DNA of 64,000 nucleotides from Diadophis punctatus similis (taxonomy: Eukaryota; Chordata; Lepidosauria; Squamata; Dipsadidae). The DNA is taken from assembly GCA_023053685.1 (NCBI GenBank), contig JALIGW010000016.1, forward strand, positions 2,470,501-2,534,500, read 5' to 3'. Both the position numbers and the translations under genes were made by a program. Below, in pieces: positions 46,501 through 56,078 of this stretch. The notes under the pieces were generated by a model. It saw nothing but the letters and a program-made list of their open reading frames with translations. It did no database searches and had not been told where the DNA came from. Positions within the stretch are counted from its first letter, which is position 1. Each line of letters starts with the position of its first letter.

Positions 46501-49500
46501 TTTTCTATTTTTCAATTTAGCTTTCAGAAATCTCTGCTGTCTTTTCCTTGAACCAGACATTGCATCTCTTGTATTTGTGTATGGATTTATTTATTAAATT
46601 TGTATGCTGGCCATCTCACTAAGAGGTGACCCTAGGCAGCTTACACCCAAGTAAAAACAAGATAAAACACTAAAATAATAAATATTAATATTAAATTACC
46701 TATTAATGTTACATAGAAGGTTTAATTTAAGATGTTTCTTTTGAGTGTATATACTGTATATATTATGACCTACGTATGTACATATGACAGTAAATAAAAC
46801 AAACCTCAGTGATTGTAGATAATACATAATTTATATAACACTGATTAATATGATCAAGGTTATGTTCCCTATCAGATAAGTATGACTTTTATTGATTAAT
46901 AATACAGTCCTATACAAGTTAATTCAGAACGAAATCCCATGGTATTCATTAAAAGGAGGTTAATTTCTCTATAAATTTACAATATAAATATTAGGCCTTA
47001 TCATTGCCAATACCCATCACGTGTGATACAATGTTTTGGATTTTGAGCAGAGTGAGAGAAAATGAATTAACATATGTGGCAGAATAAGGTGCTAAGAACC
47101 ACCCCTCTTCCTGCTACCATGAAGATCATAAATAGAAAATGCTAGTTTTGAATTACTCCCTACACACAAAGAGAAAAATGGTAGATAAGGAAGAACAGTT
47201 CTAAATTTATTTCCAACCCATGCCCCACTGGGTCATCATTTCAGAGATATTTGCTTACCTAAAGAGAGAAACAGAATGACCAAGGGTGGGCAAAGAAGCA
47301 ATGGGATCAGGAGCAACTTCCTGCTGGCTTCCTCATTGAGTTTCCTTGAGGGAATCTGGCAGGAAGCATCAGAGATCTTCCCTTCCTTATCCTATCCTAC
47401 CCAACAAGCAGGTAAGTGGCTGTAGTTTGGTGGGGGAGTGGGTGATTACAAGACACAATGTTGAAAACGAAGATCATGTAACCATAACAGCAGCCCAGCA
47501 ATGCAACAGCAGCCAGTAGCACTGAAGCAGCTACAACTTTTTAAAATTTCATTCCCTCAGCAGTTGGGTCCCAGATTTTGGACACATTCTGCAAATTAGT
47601 CCATTTGAGGTCTCTTGAGTCAAAAATTGTTACTCTATGATACACTGTTTCATCTAGTTTAAAGTCATGATAGATTTAGTAATACTTTACCCCAGTGGTG
47701 GGATTCAAAAGTTTTTACTATTGGTTCTGTGGGCGTGGCTTGGGCGTGGCATGGGTGGGTGGGTGTGGCAGGGGAAGGATACTGTAAAATCTCCATTTCC
47801 TCCCGATCAGCTGGGACTCGGGAGGCAGAGGATAGATGGGGGCGGGGCCAGTCAGAGGTGGTATTTACCGGTTCTCCGAACTACTCAAAATTTCCGCTAC
47901 CAGTTCTCCAGAACTGGTCAGAACCTGCTGAATACCACCTCTGCTTTACCCTCTTCTGTTGTAAGTTTGAATCTATCTCCTTGGTATATATTTTCATATG
48001 ACTGCAAATAGACTTGTGGGTTCTATTCATATGAAGGAGTGAACAGCTGATTAGAATCTTGATTTTGCTTTTCCCCAGAGAGACTTTACACAGAGGGAGA
48101 AACAGACACAACCATAAACACTATGTGTGTGATAGTTTAGCATATATACTGGAGCTTTTTACAATGTACAAGAATTTCTTTCTCTTACAAATTGGCAATC
48201 AAAAATCTGTCACAGGAAATCAAGTAGAGAAGTGAAAGTGGGAATAAATACAGAATTTATACTTAATTGACTGAAGAAAAGAAGAACCATGCTAGGTGAG
48301 ACCTAATGCCAGTCTGTTTCAACATGTCTGTCCCATAGTGTCCATGCATAAGTTCAGTTATGGAATTCTATATGAATGGATGCATCCATTAGCCAGTTGA
48401 TGTCAGCTAACATATTTTATGTGTTTTGTTCTTCATTTAGGGATTATCCATAAACAATTTGAGAATAAGATGAGGTGAGATCAAATAATAATAATAAAAA
48501 TATAACGTGTTAGAGGAGTGGTTCTCAACCTTCCTAATGCTGCGACCCTTTAATACAGTTCCTCATGTTGTGGTGATCCCCAACCATAAAATAATAAAAT
48601 TATTAGGAAACTCAGGGGTGGGTTCTAACTTACCTCGCTGCCGGTTCGCTTACTCCTGCACTGCGAGGCCATGCCTCGTGGGCGTGCGTGCACTTTGCGT
48701 GCATGCGCAGTGCCAATTTTTTTTAAAAAATTGCAAAAAAGCCAAAAACAAGATGGTGACGCATGCGCAGTGCTGGAAATTCGGCTTCTGCGCATGCTCA
48801 GAAGTTCCCATGGTACAGGTTTTTTTTTTTAAGTAGTCTATTTGCATGTGGTTGGACCCGCCTGGAGACGGATAGTGGAGCGGTGTCTCGGTTCCTAAGA
48901 CCATCAAAAATATGTGTTTTTCGATAGTCTTAGGCGACCCCTGTGAAAGGGTCGTTCAACCCCCAAAGGGATCGCGACCCACAGGTTGAGAACCGCTGTG
49001 TTAGAGGATGAAAATGATGACCACTCTTTCAGTTTTAAACTAACATCCTCCCAGTTATGTATCTTTTCAGGCCAAAACGTGATTTCAAAATGGCACATGA
49101 GTAAAACTATGAAATGAAATAAACAATGTAAATTAACGATTTTTTTTCTCCAGACAGAAATACACTTTAATGTAAATGATATTCTATGGATTTTAGTACA
49201 ACTTAAAGATATGGATGAGTTCCAAATTTCAGTTAAAAGCAGATTGGAGCAGTTTGGTCTTTGATACCTGATTTAAAAATACCCATCTTACACACTATAT
49301 ACTACAGGCATCTTGTAATAGTTCCATGATGAAACCATAATCAAAGAGGATTTTTTTCTTATGTCTTCCATAACTAGAAAAAAGTCATGAATTCTATATT
49401 ACAACTTGAATACATCTTTTGTACTATTATTTTCTGGTTAAAAATGCCTTCTCATGTAACAAAAAATATATATGATAGGAATGTTTCATGCTGGTGAATA

Positions 49501-52500
49501 TATCATGCCAGCACAACATTCTTTTCTGTTTTTAAGCTTGATTATTAGTACATTCTGCTCTTATTATCTAAGATTTAAGTACAAAATATTTTCTGTGGAA
49601 TTTTTGAATATTTAGAAAAATGTTATGAATCTCTTGATGTGATTAAAGTTGGATCACTCCATAATTGTTTTAAGGGGATGCTCCATGGGTTATATAATTA
49701 GTCATGATGTGTATGCCTGCACTAAGAGCATTCTTAATAATTTGTTCATATTTAGTTCTTTATTCTATTTAGGGAACCGGATGTAAAGAAGAAACACAGA
49801 TTACACAAGATAAAACAAAAAAAGAAACGAAGGAAGAACAGAAAAATAAAAAATGCTGTTATTACATCAGTGGACATAAAATCAGATCGACACTTAATTC
49901 CAAGTGATGGGGATTTATCACAAAGTGAGCAAGAAAATTCAGAAGACAATGAACAATCAGAATTAGTGACTGGCCATCCAGATGAAGCTAAAATTGATAG
50001 TGAGAATGGCTCAATGAAGTATAATCATTTACAACGTTCTGAATTGCAAAAAAAGGAATTCCTTGATTCTGTTGTAAATTCAGTGTCTTTAAGGAAGTCA
50101 CTAAAAGTAGATATTACTGAAGATGTGTCACTATCAATTACTCTAAATGAAAATGTAGCTGGCCAATTATCCAATTGTCATTTATCAAATGGGATCAAAA
50201 GCATATCACTTGCAGAAAGTGACAGTAACACTTTAGATCATAATCAAAATTCATTTCAACAATCAGATCAAAATGATGCAAGAAAAAATAGTGTATTGAC
50301 TGACAAAGAAAACAAAAATACATCTGCTGAAAACTTGGTCCAAGGAAACCAAATGTTAAGCAATGAAGAAGAAACAACTCTTCCACATCCACATGGAATT
50401 TCAAAAAGTAATGAAATGAATTCCTGGGCTTTCTTTTCTTTTGATTTGGTTGATGAACAATTTCAGACAAAGACAGAGAAGAATGAATCCTGTTTGACTT
50501 GGCCTGAGGATGTATCTAAAATGTTTCAGCAAAGACCAAAAAAGGTCAAAAGGCCTAAGAAGATGCTTTCAGATGCAATAACAGAAATAACTGATTATAA
50601 TTCTAGTAAAGTATTAGTGAAAGAAAACAGTGGAAAACTCCTGCATGAAAATAACGATACAACAAATAGTCCTTTGTCATTATTGCTGATGGAAAATAAG
50701 ATATGTGATAATGCTAGTGAATTTGTCAGAGAAAGTGGAAGGAAAGCCAGTTTCACAACTGATGAATGTATATTAGCTTTGCCAAAGAAAAAAGAGAAAT
50801 ATAAAAGGATCTTCAAATTGGCCCCAAACTTTGATTTACCACGGCATATTCCTCCTAAAAAGAATCAAAATGTGCTAAACAATATAGATACAGTAACAGA
50901 GAAAGACATTTCAAAGGAAATTATAGAAAAGAACAAACAATGCTGTGAACGTGAAGCATCCAATTACAATGCAGTAGTTGAATTTTCTGATTTTGATGTG
51001 GAACTTCCCTTACACAATGGTTCCAATCAACTTGCAGACGAATCTGTGAATATTTCAACAAAAGAATCTGATACTCCAATTCATGAATGTACTTTTGTTT
51101 TGTGTAAAGCTCCCTCACCAAGTGAACAAGAATTGTTTGAATGTGATGAAACAATAGAAATCAAAGAAAAGAAAAAGATATCTCCAGATATTTCAACTAC
51201 TCAGCCAGATATTTTGCATTCCGTTAAACTAATTACTGAATGCCTTACAAGCACTATGGCTGAACCTTTGGAAAATATGGAGGTGATTAATGAAAGTGAA
51301 CAAAAAGTAAATTCTCAGATCAAAGATGTTCAAGATTCCCCATATACAAAATCCAGTAATTTGGAGCTTCCTTTATCACTAAGATTTGTACTTCAACTAG
51401 TAGAACTTTTCGGTTCTCCAGGAGTTCCATTAGGTAATTCTTAGCTAAAATAAAGTTGAGAAAAAAGTAGAATTTCATATAGTTGAATTTTAAAAAACAG
51501 TTCAGTAGTTTAAACTTTAGCATGCATTTTTAGCATTCATTGCCTTTTTATACAGAAGTTAATTTTATTGCTTACTTTGGGGGTATAAATGCCAGGTTCA
51601 AAAAACTGAAAATCCTATTTTGATGTTAATGATTAGGATATACCTTCATGAACTAAGAGTAACCTCATAAAATCATGTGATTAATTTTTAGATTTCAGGC
51701 TTTCCAATTTCCAATTTAAATTATTTTCTGAGTATTTAATTATTTTGCATGTTTCTTATCATGTCCAGTAAATGGGCACATCAGTTCCACATTTGCTTAA
51801 GCAATGCCATAGTTTTTGGTTTTCAAACATTTAGTTCAAGTGAGAAGGTTGATATTTTAAAAATATTGCAGCCCTCGATGCCTTTTCTCTTTGAGAATGT
51901 TTTATATATATGGTAGGACTGTTCAAACTATTCTGGGAGTGTTTTGCTTATAGGAACAATGTCAACATCACTACAACAAATAATTTTCACAGTCTTGTTG
52001 ATATTCCTTATTCTGGTCACATGATCATACTATTCAAATTGTCACCACACTGACAATAGATTAATGTTGCCAGTTAGTAATACTAGAACTTTGAAATGAG
52101 ACACTCTAGATTTTTCCCATGTAGCTTTACAAAGGTTACTATACAATATCACCTCTAGCTTATTAATATTTTTATAATAACATGTAAATACTATGACTCA
52201 CCTCATGTCATGTTGCTTCGACATATAGACTGTGAAAACTAACCAATTGTATTGAATGAATCTTTGGCTTCTACTTTAAAATTCAATTTACTACAACTGG
52301 ATCAACTGCTCCTTGGCTGAAAAGAGAGTGCGAATAATTGATGAGGGTGAAAACACCTACTGGTATTACTATCACTGAGATGCCATCTTGTAGTTGCCTA
52401 AATCGACGTTCTTGATCCAGCAAGCAGCAACATTCAAAATCACAACTGAGCTCTAGTCTAGCTGTTGGCCATTCTCTCTGCCAATGATCCCCATTTCAAA

Positions 52501-54877
52501 TCTTAAGCCAAATGAGTTCATCATTTCATCCAAAATGCAATGGCAATAGCAGCAACTGGTCTCTAAAAGCAACTGAGCCAAGACCATAATCACCATTAAT
52601 GCAACACTATTCTTGCTTTGTGGGACATGGTGGCTCAGTGGCTAAGACGCTAAGCTTGTTGATCGAAAGGTCGGCAGTTCAGCGGTTAGAATCCCTAGTG
52701 TCACGTAACAGAGTGAGCTCCCATTACTTGTCCCAGTTTCTGGCAACCTAGAAGTTCAAAAGCACGTAAAAAAATGCAAGTAGAAAAATGGGGACCTTTG
52801 GTGGGAAGGTAACAGTGTTCCGTGCGCCTTTGGCGTTTAGTCATGCCGGCCACATGACTACGGAGACGTCTTCAGACAGCGCTGGCTCTTCTGCTTTGAA
52901 ACGGAGATGAGCACCGCCCCCTAGAGTCAGGAATGACTAGCACATATTGGCAAGGGAAACCTTTGCCTTTACCTTTACCTATTCTTGCTATTGAGGTGAA
53001 TTGCGGTTGATTGCTCTTTCCAATCCATTACCTAAGATGAAAGGGCTCCTAGAGCCTTAAAAACCAATTATCTCTGTCCAAAGGAAACTGCCAGAAGAAC
53101 TCCAACTGTTTGTTTCAGAATGGAATGTGCTGCCCATTTCCAAACGGTTCTGGTGGCTTCCAAAAAAATCTAAACATTAAAAAAAATCACACACACAGTT
53201 ACTATTCCCAGTCCAAGTGTGGAAAGAACTGTTGTAAGTTGCGGACTACCTGTATTTCATATTTGACTGCTGCAATTATATTGTAACAAATATTTTCTAC
53301 CCTGGATTAGATATCTTCATTTATGCAGTTCCAAAGCATCAGGTATATAAACTAATAACCAATTTTAATAAACAATAAATGAAGTCACTCTGCATATTTT
53401 ATTTTCATTGCTCCCAATAATAATAATAATATCTCAAATAATTAAAAAAAAACTTTCTAGTTTTCATTCATCATGAGACCCAATTTTAAGTTAACAAGCC
53501 TTAAGTAAAAAAGTGATATCTGAAAGTGCGAATCAAGCTTTAATAGCTCAGTTATCTTGCACATTCAATATATGCCATTAATTGTAACATCATAATTAAA
53601 TAACCAATGTGCTCTTAGGCTTGATTTGCAATCAAATGACTGTCACACTTATTTAATGTAAACTTTCAAACCTATGAGTAGATTAAAAACACTTTGTGTG
53701 ATCTTGTTTTGTAGATATTTTATTGCCAGATGATTATGTAGTTCCTCTTGACTGGGAAATATCAAAGGAGATCTATCTACAGTGGAAGACATCTGTGGAG
53801 GTATGGCATTACTCCCCTATATATTATACAAAATAATTGATGGATGTTAGTCATGTTAAATTATACCTAGTAATTTATGCAATGTTACACAGCAGTTATT
53901 AGATAATAGCAATAGCACTTATATACCGCTTCACAATGCTTTATAGCCCTAAGTGGTTTAGTCACCATATTGCCCCCCAAAATCTGGGTCCTCATTTTAC
54001 CCACCTTGGAAGGATGGAAGGCTGAGTCAACCTTGAGCCAGTCAGGATCAATGTGAGCAAAGTTAGCCTGCAATACTGCAATCTAACCACTGTGCCACCA
54101 CAGCTCCCAACAAAATGGATGTGATGTTCAAATCCTACTTTGCTAAAGAATCCCCCCCCCCCCATGGACAGAAGAAATATAAGATACTTATAGTATTTTG
54201 TTTGTTTGTTTTTTATTTGTCAAGCATATATGATTAAAGCAAAGTATAAACAGTAAAATTATGATTGTATATACATGTAATAGTACAAGCATGAATAAGA
54301 GTATAAGAGGTATGAATATATGGGTACATTAGAACAGGAACGGTAGACACAAATGTGCGCTTATGCATGCCCCTTACAGACATCTTAGGAATGGGGTGAG
54401 GTTGATGGTAGATAATCATTTTATAATAATCATTTTAATTATAATATAATAATATAATAATAATTTTCCTTTATATTTTATTGCAGAAAAAACAGGAAAA
54501 TAACCTACTGAAAGAGAATGTACTCGGTGAGTACAACTTTGTGACTTTTTATCTGATTTATAATCAGCAACAAAATATTTGTCATAATAAAACATTGGAG
54601 TAGGTTAAAGTGGTGAAACTGCATCAATGTGTAGAGCCAGGTAAGCAAGCGATCATAGATTGATGCTGGGAACTGGGAACCCTGTCCTGCTCTTTTCAGG
54701 CAAAAAATCCTGACCAGCACAGAAACAAAGGCATGTAAAATCCTTACCCTCTTTTATACTGTCTCTTTATCTGTAGTTGCTGCAGCTGCTCTCCAGGGTT
54801 CAAATAAGGATGGTCAAGAAAGAAAATCTTCAGAGATAAACCCAGAAATGCCTTTGGAAGAACCATCATTGCTCTGA
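36169..54877 (+). CDS. N4BP2L2: N4BP2L2, complete coding region (long form, nine coding exons)
   Basis: NEDD4-binding protein 2-like 2 (PFAAP5). The human protein is nuclear and reported to act with GFI1 and neutrophil elastase in transcription; the enzymatic role of its kinase-like fold is unproven. Joining 36169-37556, 38934-39061, 39746-39834, 40179-40255, 41274-41417, 49773-51433, 53715-53800, 54487-54526 and 54777-54877 gives 3714 nt and 1237 residues with no internal stop; every junction has AG/GT sites. Order: low-complexity, polar N-terminus with the conserved STSKAFIGPIYK block; Walker A GLPGSGKT (452-459); STDDYF (476-481); IIIDNTN (517-523); a basic stretch (KKHRLHKIKQKKKRRKNRK); an acidic, Ser-rich middle; and a C-terminal LPLSLRFVLQLVELFG and LLPDDYVVPLDW block shared with N4BP2. 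Start supported by spacing: EP-x-x-K-x-x-KST sits at residues 20-29 as in human from memory. Confidence 0.93.
37557..38933. other. N4BP2L2 intron, no repeat recognised
   Basis: AT-rich. A tandem pair of TCTGCATGAGACACGTC (17-18 bp, near 38391-38426) and a run of 10 G at 38761 are the only features. Confidence 0.5.
38934..39061 (+). CDS. N4BP2L2: N4BP2L2 coding exon 2 (residues 463-505)
   Basis: 128 nt between CTTTGACAG and G|GTGTGA. Encodes HILLGQSCNGIVFSTDDYFH and ends LGAAHEWNQNR. The STDDYF motif follows the P-loop as in the family. The length and phases equal those of N4BP2L1 exon 2. Confidence 0.95.
39062..39745. other. N4BP2L2 intron, nothing recognised
   Basis: AT-rich; ends TTATGTATTGCAG. 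The open frame that starts at 39580 overlaps the next exon but its first part is intron. Confidence 0.55.
39746..39834 (+). CDS. N4BP2L2: N4BP2L2 coding exon 3 (residues 506-535)
   Basis: 89 nt, AKEAMDLGRSPIIIDNTNTQ then AWEMKPYVKA. IIIDNTN is the hydrophobic strand ending in Asp that serves as Walker B in this family. Donor GCG|GTAAAT. Confidence 0.95.
40179..40255 (+). CDS. N4BP2L2: N4BP2L2 coding exon 4 (residues 536-561)
   Basis: 77 nt after TTTGCTTAG, encoding ALEKGYHVEFHEPDTWWKFN then PEELEK. EPDTWWKF is the conserved EP-(D/E)-T-x-W-KF block of the N4BP2 kinase-like domain. Donor AAAA|GTAAGA. Confidence 0.95.
40256..41273. other. N4BP2L2 intron, nothing recognised
   Basis: AT-rich; no repeat family identified. 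Ends TTTTCTTTTATAG. Confidence 0.5.
41274..41472 (+). CDS. N4BP2L2: N4BP2L2 coding exon 5; short-form end (stop 41470-41472) or donor at 41417
   Basis: Encodes RNKHGVNREKIVQMLERYEY and on to LPFHKTSQRPYLQRRQR. Two fates fit. Read through, it continues WGDCSVSWNTFNEREYI and stops at 41472, giving a 626-residue protein; the human short form also continues RQRWGG and stops soon after, from memory. Spliced at AG|GTGGGG (41417/41418), it joins 49773 in frame as RQREPDVKK. The donor is weak, in line with alternative use. Confidence 0.9.
41804..41809 (+). terminator. N4BP2L2: Candidate poly(A) signal, short N4BP2L2 form
   Basis: AATAAA about 330 bp after the stop at 41472, in AT-rich sequence. It fits the end of the short transcript. 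Confidence 0.5.
41810..42721. other. N4BP2L2 intron or 3' flank of short form, nothing recognised
   Basis: AT-rich. The 94-residue minus-strand open frame at 41843-42127 shows no splice site or family and is taken as chance. Confidence 0.45.
42722..43720. mobile_element. Large hAT-type element with GC-rich interior, ~1 kb
   Basis: Left end CAGAGGTGGTATTGCTCGAA, right end AAATTGAATTCCACCCCTA with one changed terminal base. Both ends hold AACCGGTAGCAAA or AACCGGTAGTAAA as in the smaller hAT copies. A clear 8-bp duplication is not seen. The interior (42830-43490) is CpG-rich with three ~75-bp tandem units (GCGCCATTCCCTGG type). The 270-residue open frame through it has no transposase motif. Confidence 0.75.
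42935..43165. repeat. Three GC-rich ~75-bp tandem units
   Basis: The phrase (G)CGCCA(T/G)TCCCTGG...CCTCCG...GCATGCC...GCTCGCCCTCC recurs at about 42945, 43020 and 43100 in diverged form. Confidence 0.65.
43721..45535. other. N4BP2L2 intron, nothing recognised
   Basis: AT-rich intron without an identifiable repeat or exon. AT-rich tracts near 44280-44460 may be an old LINE flank. Confidence 0.4.
45536..46095 (+). mobile_element. L2/CR1-type LINE remnant
   Basis: TGGTAGATTACTGCAATGTT encodes VDYCNV, the DYCN motif of the L2/CR1 reverse transcriptase. It ends near TTTATTGTAAACTGCTTTTA, a common tail of these LINEs. Degraded throughout. Confidence 0.6.
46285..46500. mobile_element. CAGGTAGTCC-family MITE fragment and LINE tail
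   Basis: ACAGGTAGTCCTTGAAATGA starts a truncated MITE (to about 46440). CACAGTCACACTTGGCCAAT with AAACAATTCTG at 46465-46500 is the CR1/L3 tail, plus orientation. Confidence 0.65.
46575..46690 (-). mobile_element. L2/CR1-type LINE tail
   Basis: Minus strand gives GTAAGCTGCCTAGGGTCACC, then CAGCATACAAATTTAATAAA with an AAATAAAT run, nearly the same as 30745-30870. Confidence 0.6.
46691..47684. other. N4BP2L2 intron, nothing recognised
   Basis: AT-rich. The stretch 47320-47560 (GGAAGCATCAGAGATCTTCC) has worn similarity to the MITE interior at 27180-27250 but cannot be assigned. Confidence 0.4.
47693..47943. mobile_element. Non-autonomous hAT element, 251 bp, inverse orientation
   Basis: Ends CAGTGGTGGGATTCAAAAG and CTGAATACCACCTCTG with a perfect 8-bp duplication CTTTACCC (47685-47692, 47944-47951). 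Same subfamily as 16413 and 32612 but reversed relative to them. Confidence 0.93.
47952..48507. other. N4BP2L2 intron, nothing recognised
   Basis: AT-rich intron between two hAT insertions. Confidence 0.5.
48516..48998. mobile_element. SPIN-like hAT element with an inner insertion
   Basis: Left end GAGTGGTTCTCAACCTTCCT then AATGCTGCGACCCTTTAATA; right end GGGATCGCGACCCACAGGTT then GAGAACCGCTG. Perfect 8-bp duplication TGTTAGAG at 48508-48515 and 48999-49006. The sequence agrees with the SPIN group of horizontally spread hAT elements as I remember it. Non-coding; the middle is replaced by another element. Confidence 0.88.
48613..48864. mobile_element. hAT element nested in the SPIN-like element
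   Basis: Begins CAGGGGTGGGTTCTAACTTA and probably ends TGGTTGGACCCGCCTG. Interior GCATGCGCAGTGC blocks match those of 21057-21461 and 27895-28197. No clear 8-bp duplication, so the right edge is approximate. Confidence 0.65.
49007..49772. other. N4BP2L2 intron, nothing recognised
   Basis: AT-rich; ends TTTATTCTATTTAG, the acceptor. Confidence 0.55.
49773..51444 (+). CDS. N4BP2L2: N4BP2L2 coding exon 6, long-form specific (spliced at 51433)
   Basis: 1661 nt to the donor TTAG|GTAATT (51433/51434); without splicing the frame stops at 51442-51444. It encodes residues 609-1162: a strongly basic start EPDVKKKHRLHKIKQKKKRR, probably a nuclear localisation signal; an Asn-, Ser- and Glu-rich middle; NSWAFFSFDLVDEQFQ, hydrophobic and conserved-looking; a basic KKEKYKRIFKLAPNFDLPRH; and NLELPLSLRFVLQLVELFG at the end. 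No enzyme motif is seen. The long, uninterrupted frame in AT-rich DNA shows it is under coding constraint. Confidence 0.92.
51445..52606. other. N4BP2L2 intron, nothing recognised
   Basis: AT-rich intron. No known repeat seen before the SINE at 52618. Confidence 0.45.
52618..52978 (+). mobile_element. tRNA-derived SINE, full length with target duplication
   Basis: GGTGGCTCAGTGGCTAAGAC (A box) and GGCAGTTCAGCGGTTAGAAT (B box region) start it; GCCTTTGGCGTTTAGTCATG and GCCGGCCACATGACTACGG follow; it ends with CCTTTACCTTTACCT repeats. Flanked by a perfect 11-bp duplication CTATTCTTGCT (52607-52617, 52979-52989). Squamate-specific SINE family by memory. Confidence 0.92.
52990..53714. other. N4BP2L2 intron with a MITE end
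   Basis: TTGTAAGTTGCGGACTACCT at 53234-53253 is the right end of a CAGGTAGTCC-family MITE with its left part lost or unrecognisable. Nothing else seen. Confidence 0.5.
53715..53800 (+). CDS. N4BP2L2: N4BP2L2 coding exon 7 (residues 1163-1191)
   Basis: 86 nt after TTGTTTTGTAG, encoding DILLPDDYVVPLDWEISKEI then YLQWKTSVE, donor GAG|GTATGG. With the end of exon 6 it makes the C-terminal ELFG...LLPDDYVVPLDW block shared with N4BP2. Confidence 0.93.
53899..54110 (-). mobile_element. tRNA-derived SINE, near-full copy
   Basis: Same family and strand as 33160-33411: CACTGTGCCACCACAGCTCC at its head (plus-strand text) and ATAGCAATAGCACTTATATA at its tail. Confidence 0.82.
54195..54425. mobile_element. 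Probable LINE-derived repeat
   Basis: GTGCGCTTATGCATGCCCCT then TACAGACATCTTAGGAATGG recalls a 3' UTR repeat common in snake genomes. Family and strand are uncertain. Confidence 0.4.
54487..54526 (+). CDS. N4BP2L2: N4BP2L2 coding exon 8 (residues 1192-1204, split 1205)
   Basis: A 40-nt exon, KKQENNLLKENVL, between TTATTGCAG and G|GTGAGT. Short but in frame with both neighbours. Confidence 0.88.
54777..54877 (+). CDS. N4BP2L2: N4BP2L2 last coding exon (residues 1205-1237)
   Basis: After TTATCTGTAG, encodes VAAAALQGSNKDGQERKSSE then INPEMPLEEPSLL and stops with TGA at 54875-54877. The total frame closes at 3714 nt, divisible by three, which supports all junctions. Confidence 0.85.
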
Positions 54878-55389
54878 AAAATTGTTTCAAGCTACATAAT
54901 CCAAGCAATAATGCTAGCCTCTCTGAAATTTTATTTAAAAACAATCAACCTTTTTTTGCAGAAAGGTAATTTCTTCCAATGTTTTGATTCTGTTAGCTCA
55001 AAGCTTTGACCCATCCTGAATATGAAATTCATAGACCGGACCCCCCATAGAGTGAACATGTTTGCTTCTGGTTTTGCTAGTCTCGATTGTTGAGGTGAAC
55101 TTTGCATTGTAGAAAAAATGACGGGATAAAGAAAAATGAAAAGGAATGGAATGGTTTGCTTTAGAATATTACCAAGAGTAAAAAATGGCTTTACCAAGAG
55201 AAGATCAATATTATTACTGTGGCAATAGCAGGCTCGTGTATTTTTTAAAACCATAATTGCTGAAGATGTATATTTTTTAATATTGTTGATTACCCATAGT
55301 TCAGTGTGAAGTCTAGCATCTTACCTGTTAAAGAGGACATTGTATTACTTTAGTTTTTGATTCCTCCGTCCCATTTGTTCTCTGTAGGC

Positions 55390-55520
55390 CAGCGGTGGGT
55401 TGCTCCCAGTTCGGCCCGGTTCTGCAAACTGGTAGCAGCAGCGGCGGGAGGCTCCGCCTAGACACTTCTGCGCATGCGCAAGCGCGAACTGGTAGCAACG
55501 GGTTTTAGAACCCACTTCTG
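55390..55520. mobile_element. Short hAT element, 131 bp, probably in the 3' UTR
   Basis: Ends CAGCGGTGGGTTGCTCC and TTAGAACCCACTTCTG with a perfect 8-bp duplication CTGTAGGC (55382-55389, 55521-55528). The interior has CTTCTGCGCATGCGC as in other copies. Confidence 0.92.
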
Positions 55521-55920
55521 CTGTAGGCTATTTCTAACCAAATTGTGCCACAACTCCCTTTACAACACCAATGTGCAATATTTTCCAGGCCAAGGGCACC
55601 TTTAATTTATCAGTGGCATAACAGAGGCTGTATGTGAAAAGTAGTTAGCATGAAAAAGAGTAGGTGAATCTGGGATGGAATCTAAATTGGATTAATTTAA
55701 TTTATATTTTATTGTAATTTAAATTAATTATATTCAGTTAATATTATTCCCCATGTATTTAATTTTCCTCTTCCATCCCATTTTAAAAATGCAGGTTTTT
55801 AAAACTACCCAAAACAAAATTTTAAATTGTCCAAAACTAGAGAGGTTTAGGCAGTCATACCCCAAAGCTTTCAAGGACCATATGCGATGTGGGGTCTGAA
55901 GTCCTGTACCTTTACAGCAT

Positions 55921-55926
55921 AATAAA
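55921..55926 (+). terminator. N4BP2L2: Candidate poly(A) signal, long N4BP2L2 form
   Basis: AATAAA about 1.05 kb after the stop codon. Other positions are possible. Confidence 0.4.
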
Positions 55927-56078
55927 CATGCAGTAATTCTTAACTGTCTTCTGAACAAAAAGAACGGTTTCTTAGACAACTGCAATAATTGTTAGTATCC
56001 TTCAAGATCTCACACAGATGTATTTCCTTACCTTCAAATTCCTCCATGACCATCCTTTCTTATCTCTTTACTTATACA

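Larger units (their letters stand above)
54878..55926 (+). other. N4BP2L2: N4BP2L2 long-form 3' UTR (extent uncertain)
   Basis: AT-rich sequence after the stop, including a hAT insertion at 55390-55520. Weak poly(A) signals (AGTAAA near 55181) precede a canonical one at 55921. Confidence 0.5.

Noticed and set aside
52620..52700. Possible tRNA gene
   Set aside because: Followed by a SINE body with a 3' repeat and target duplication, so it is a retroposed SINE.
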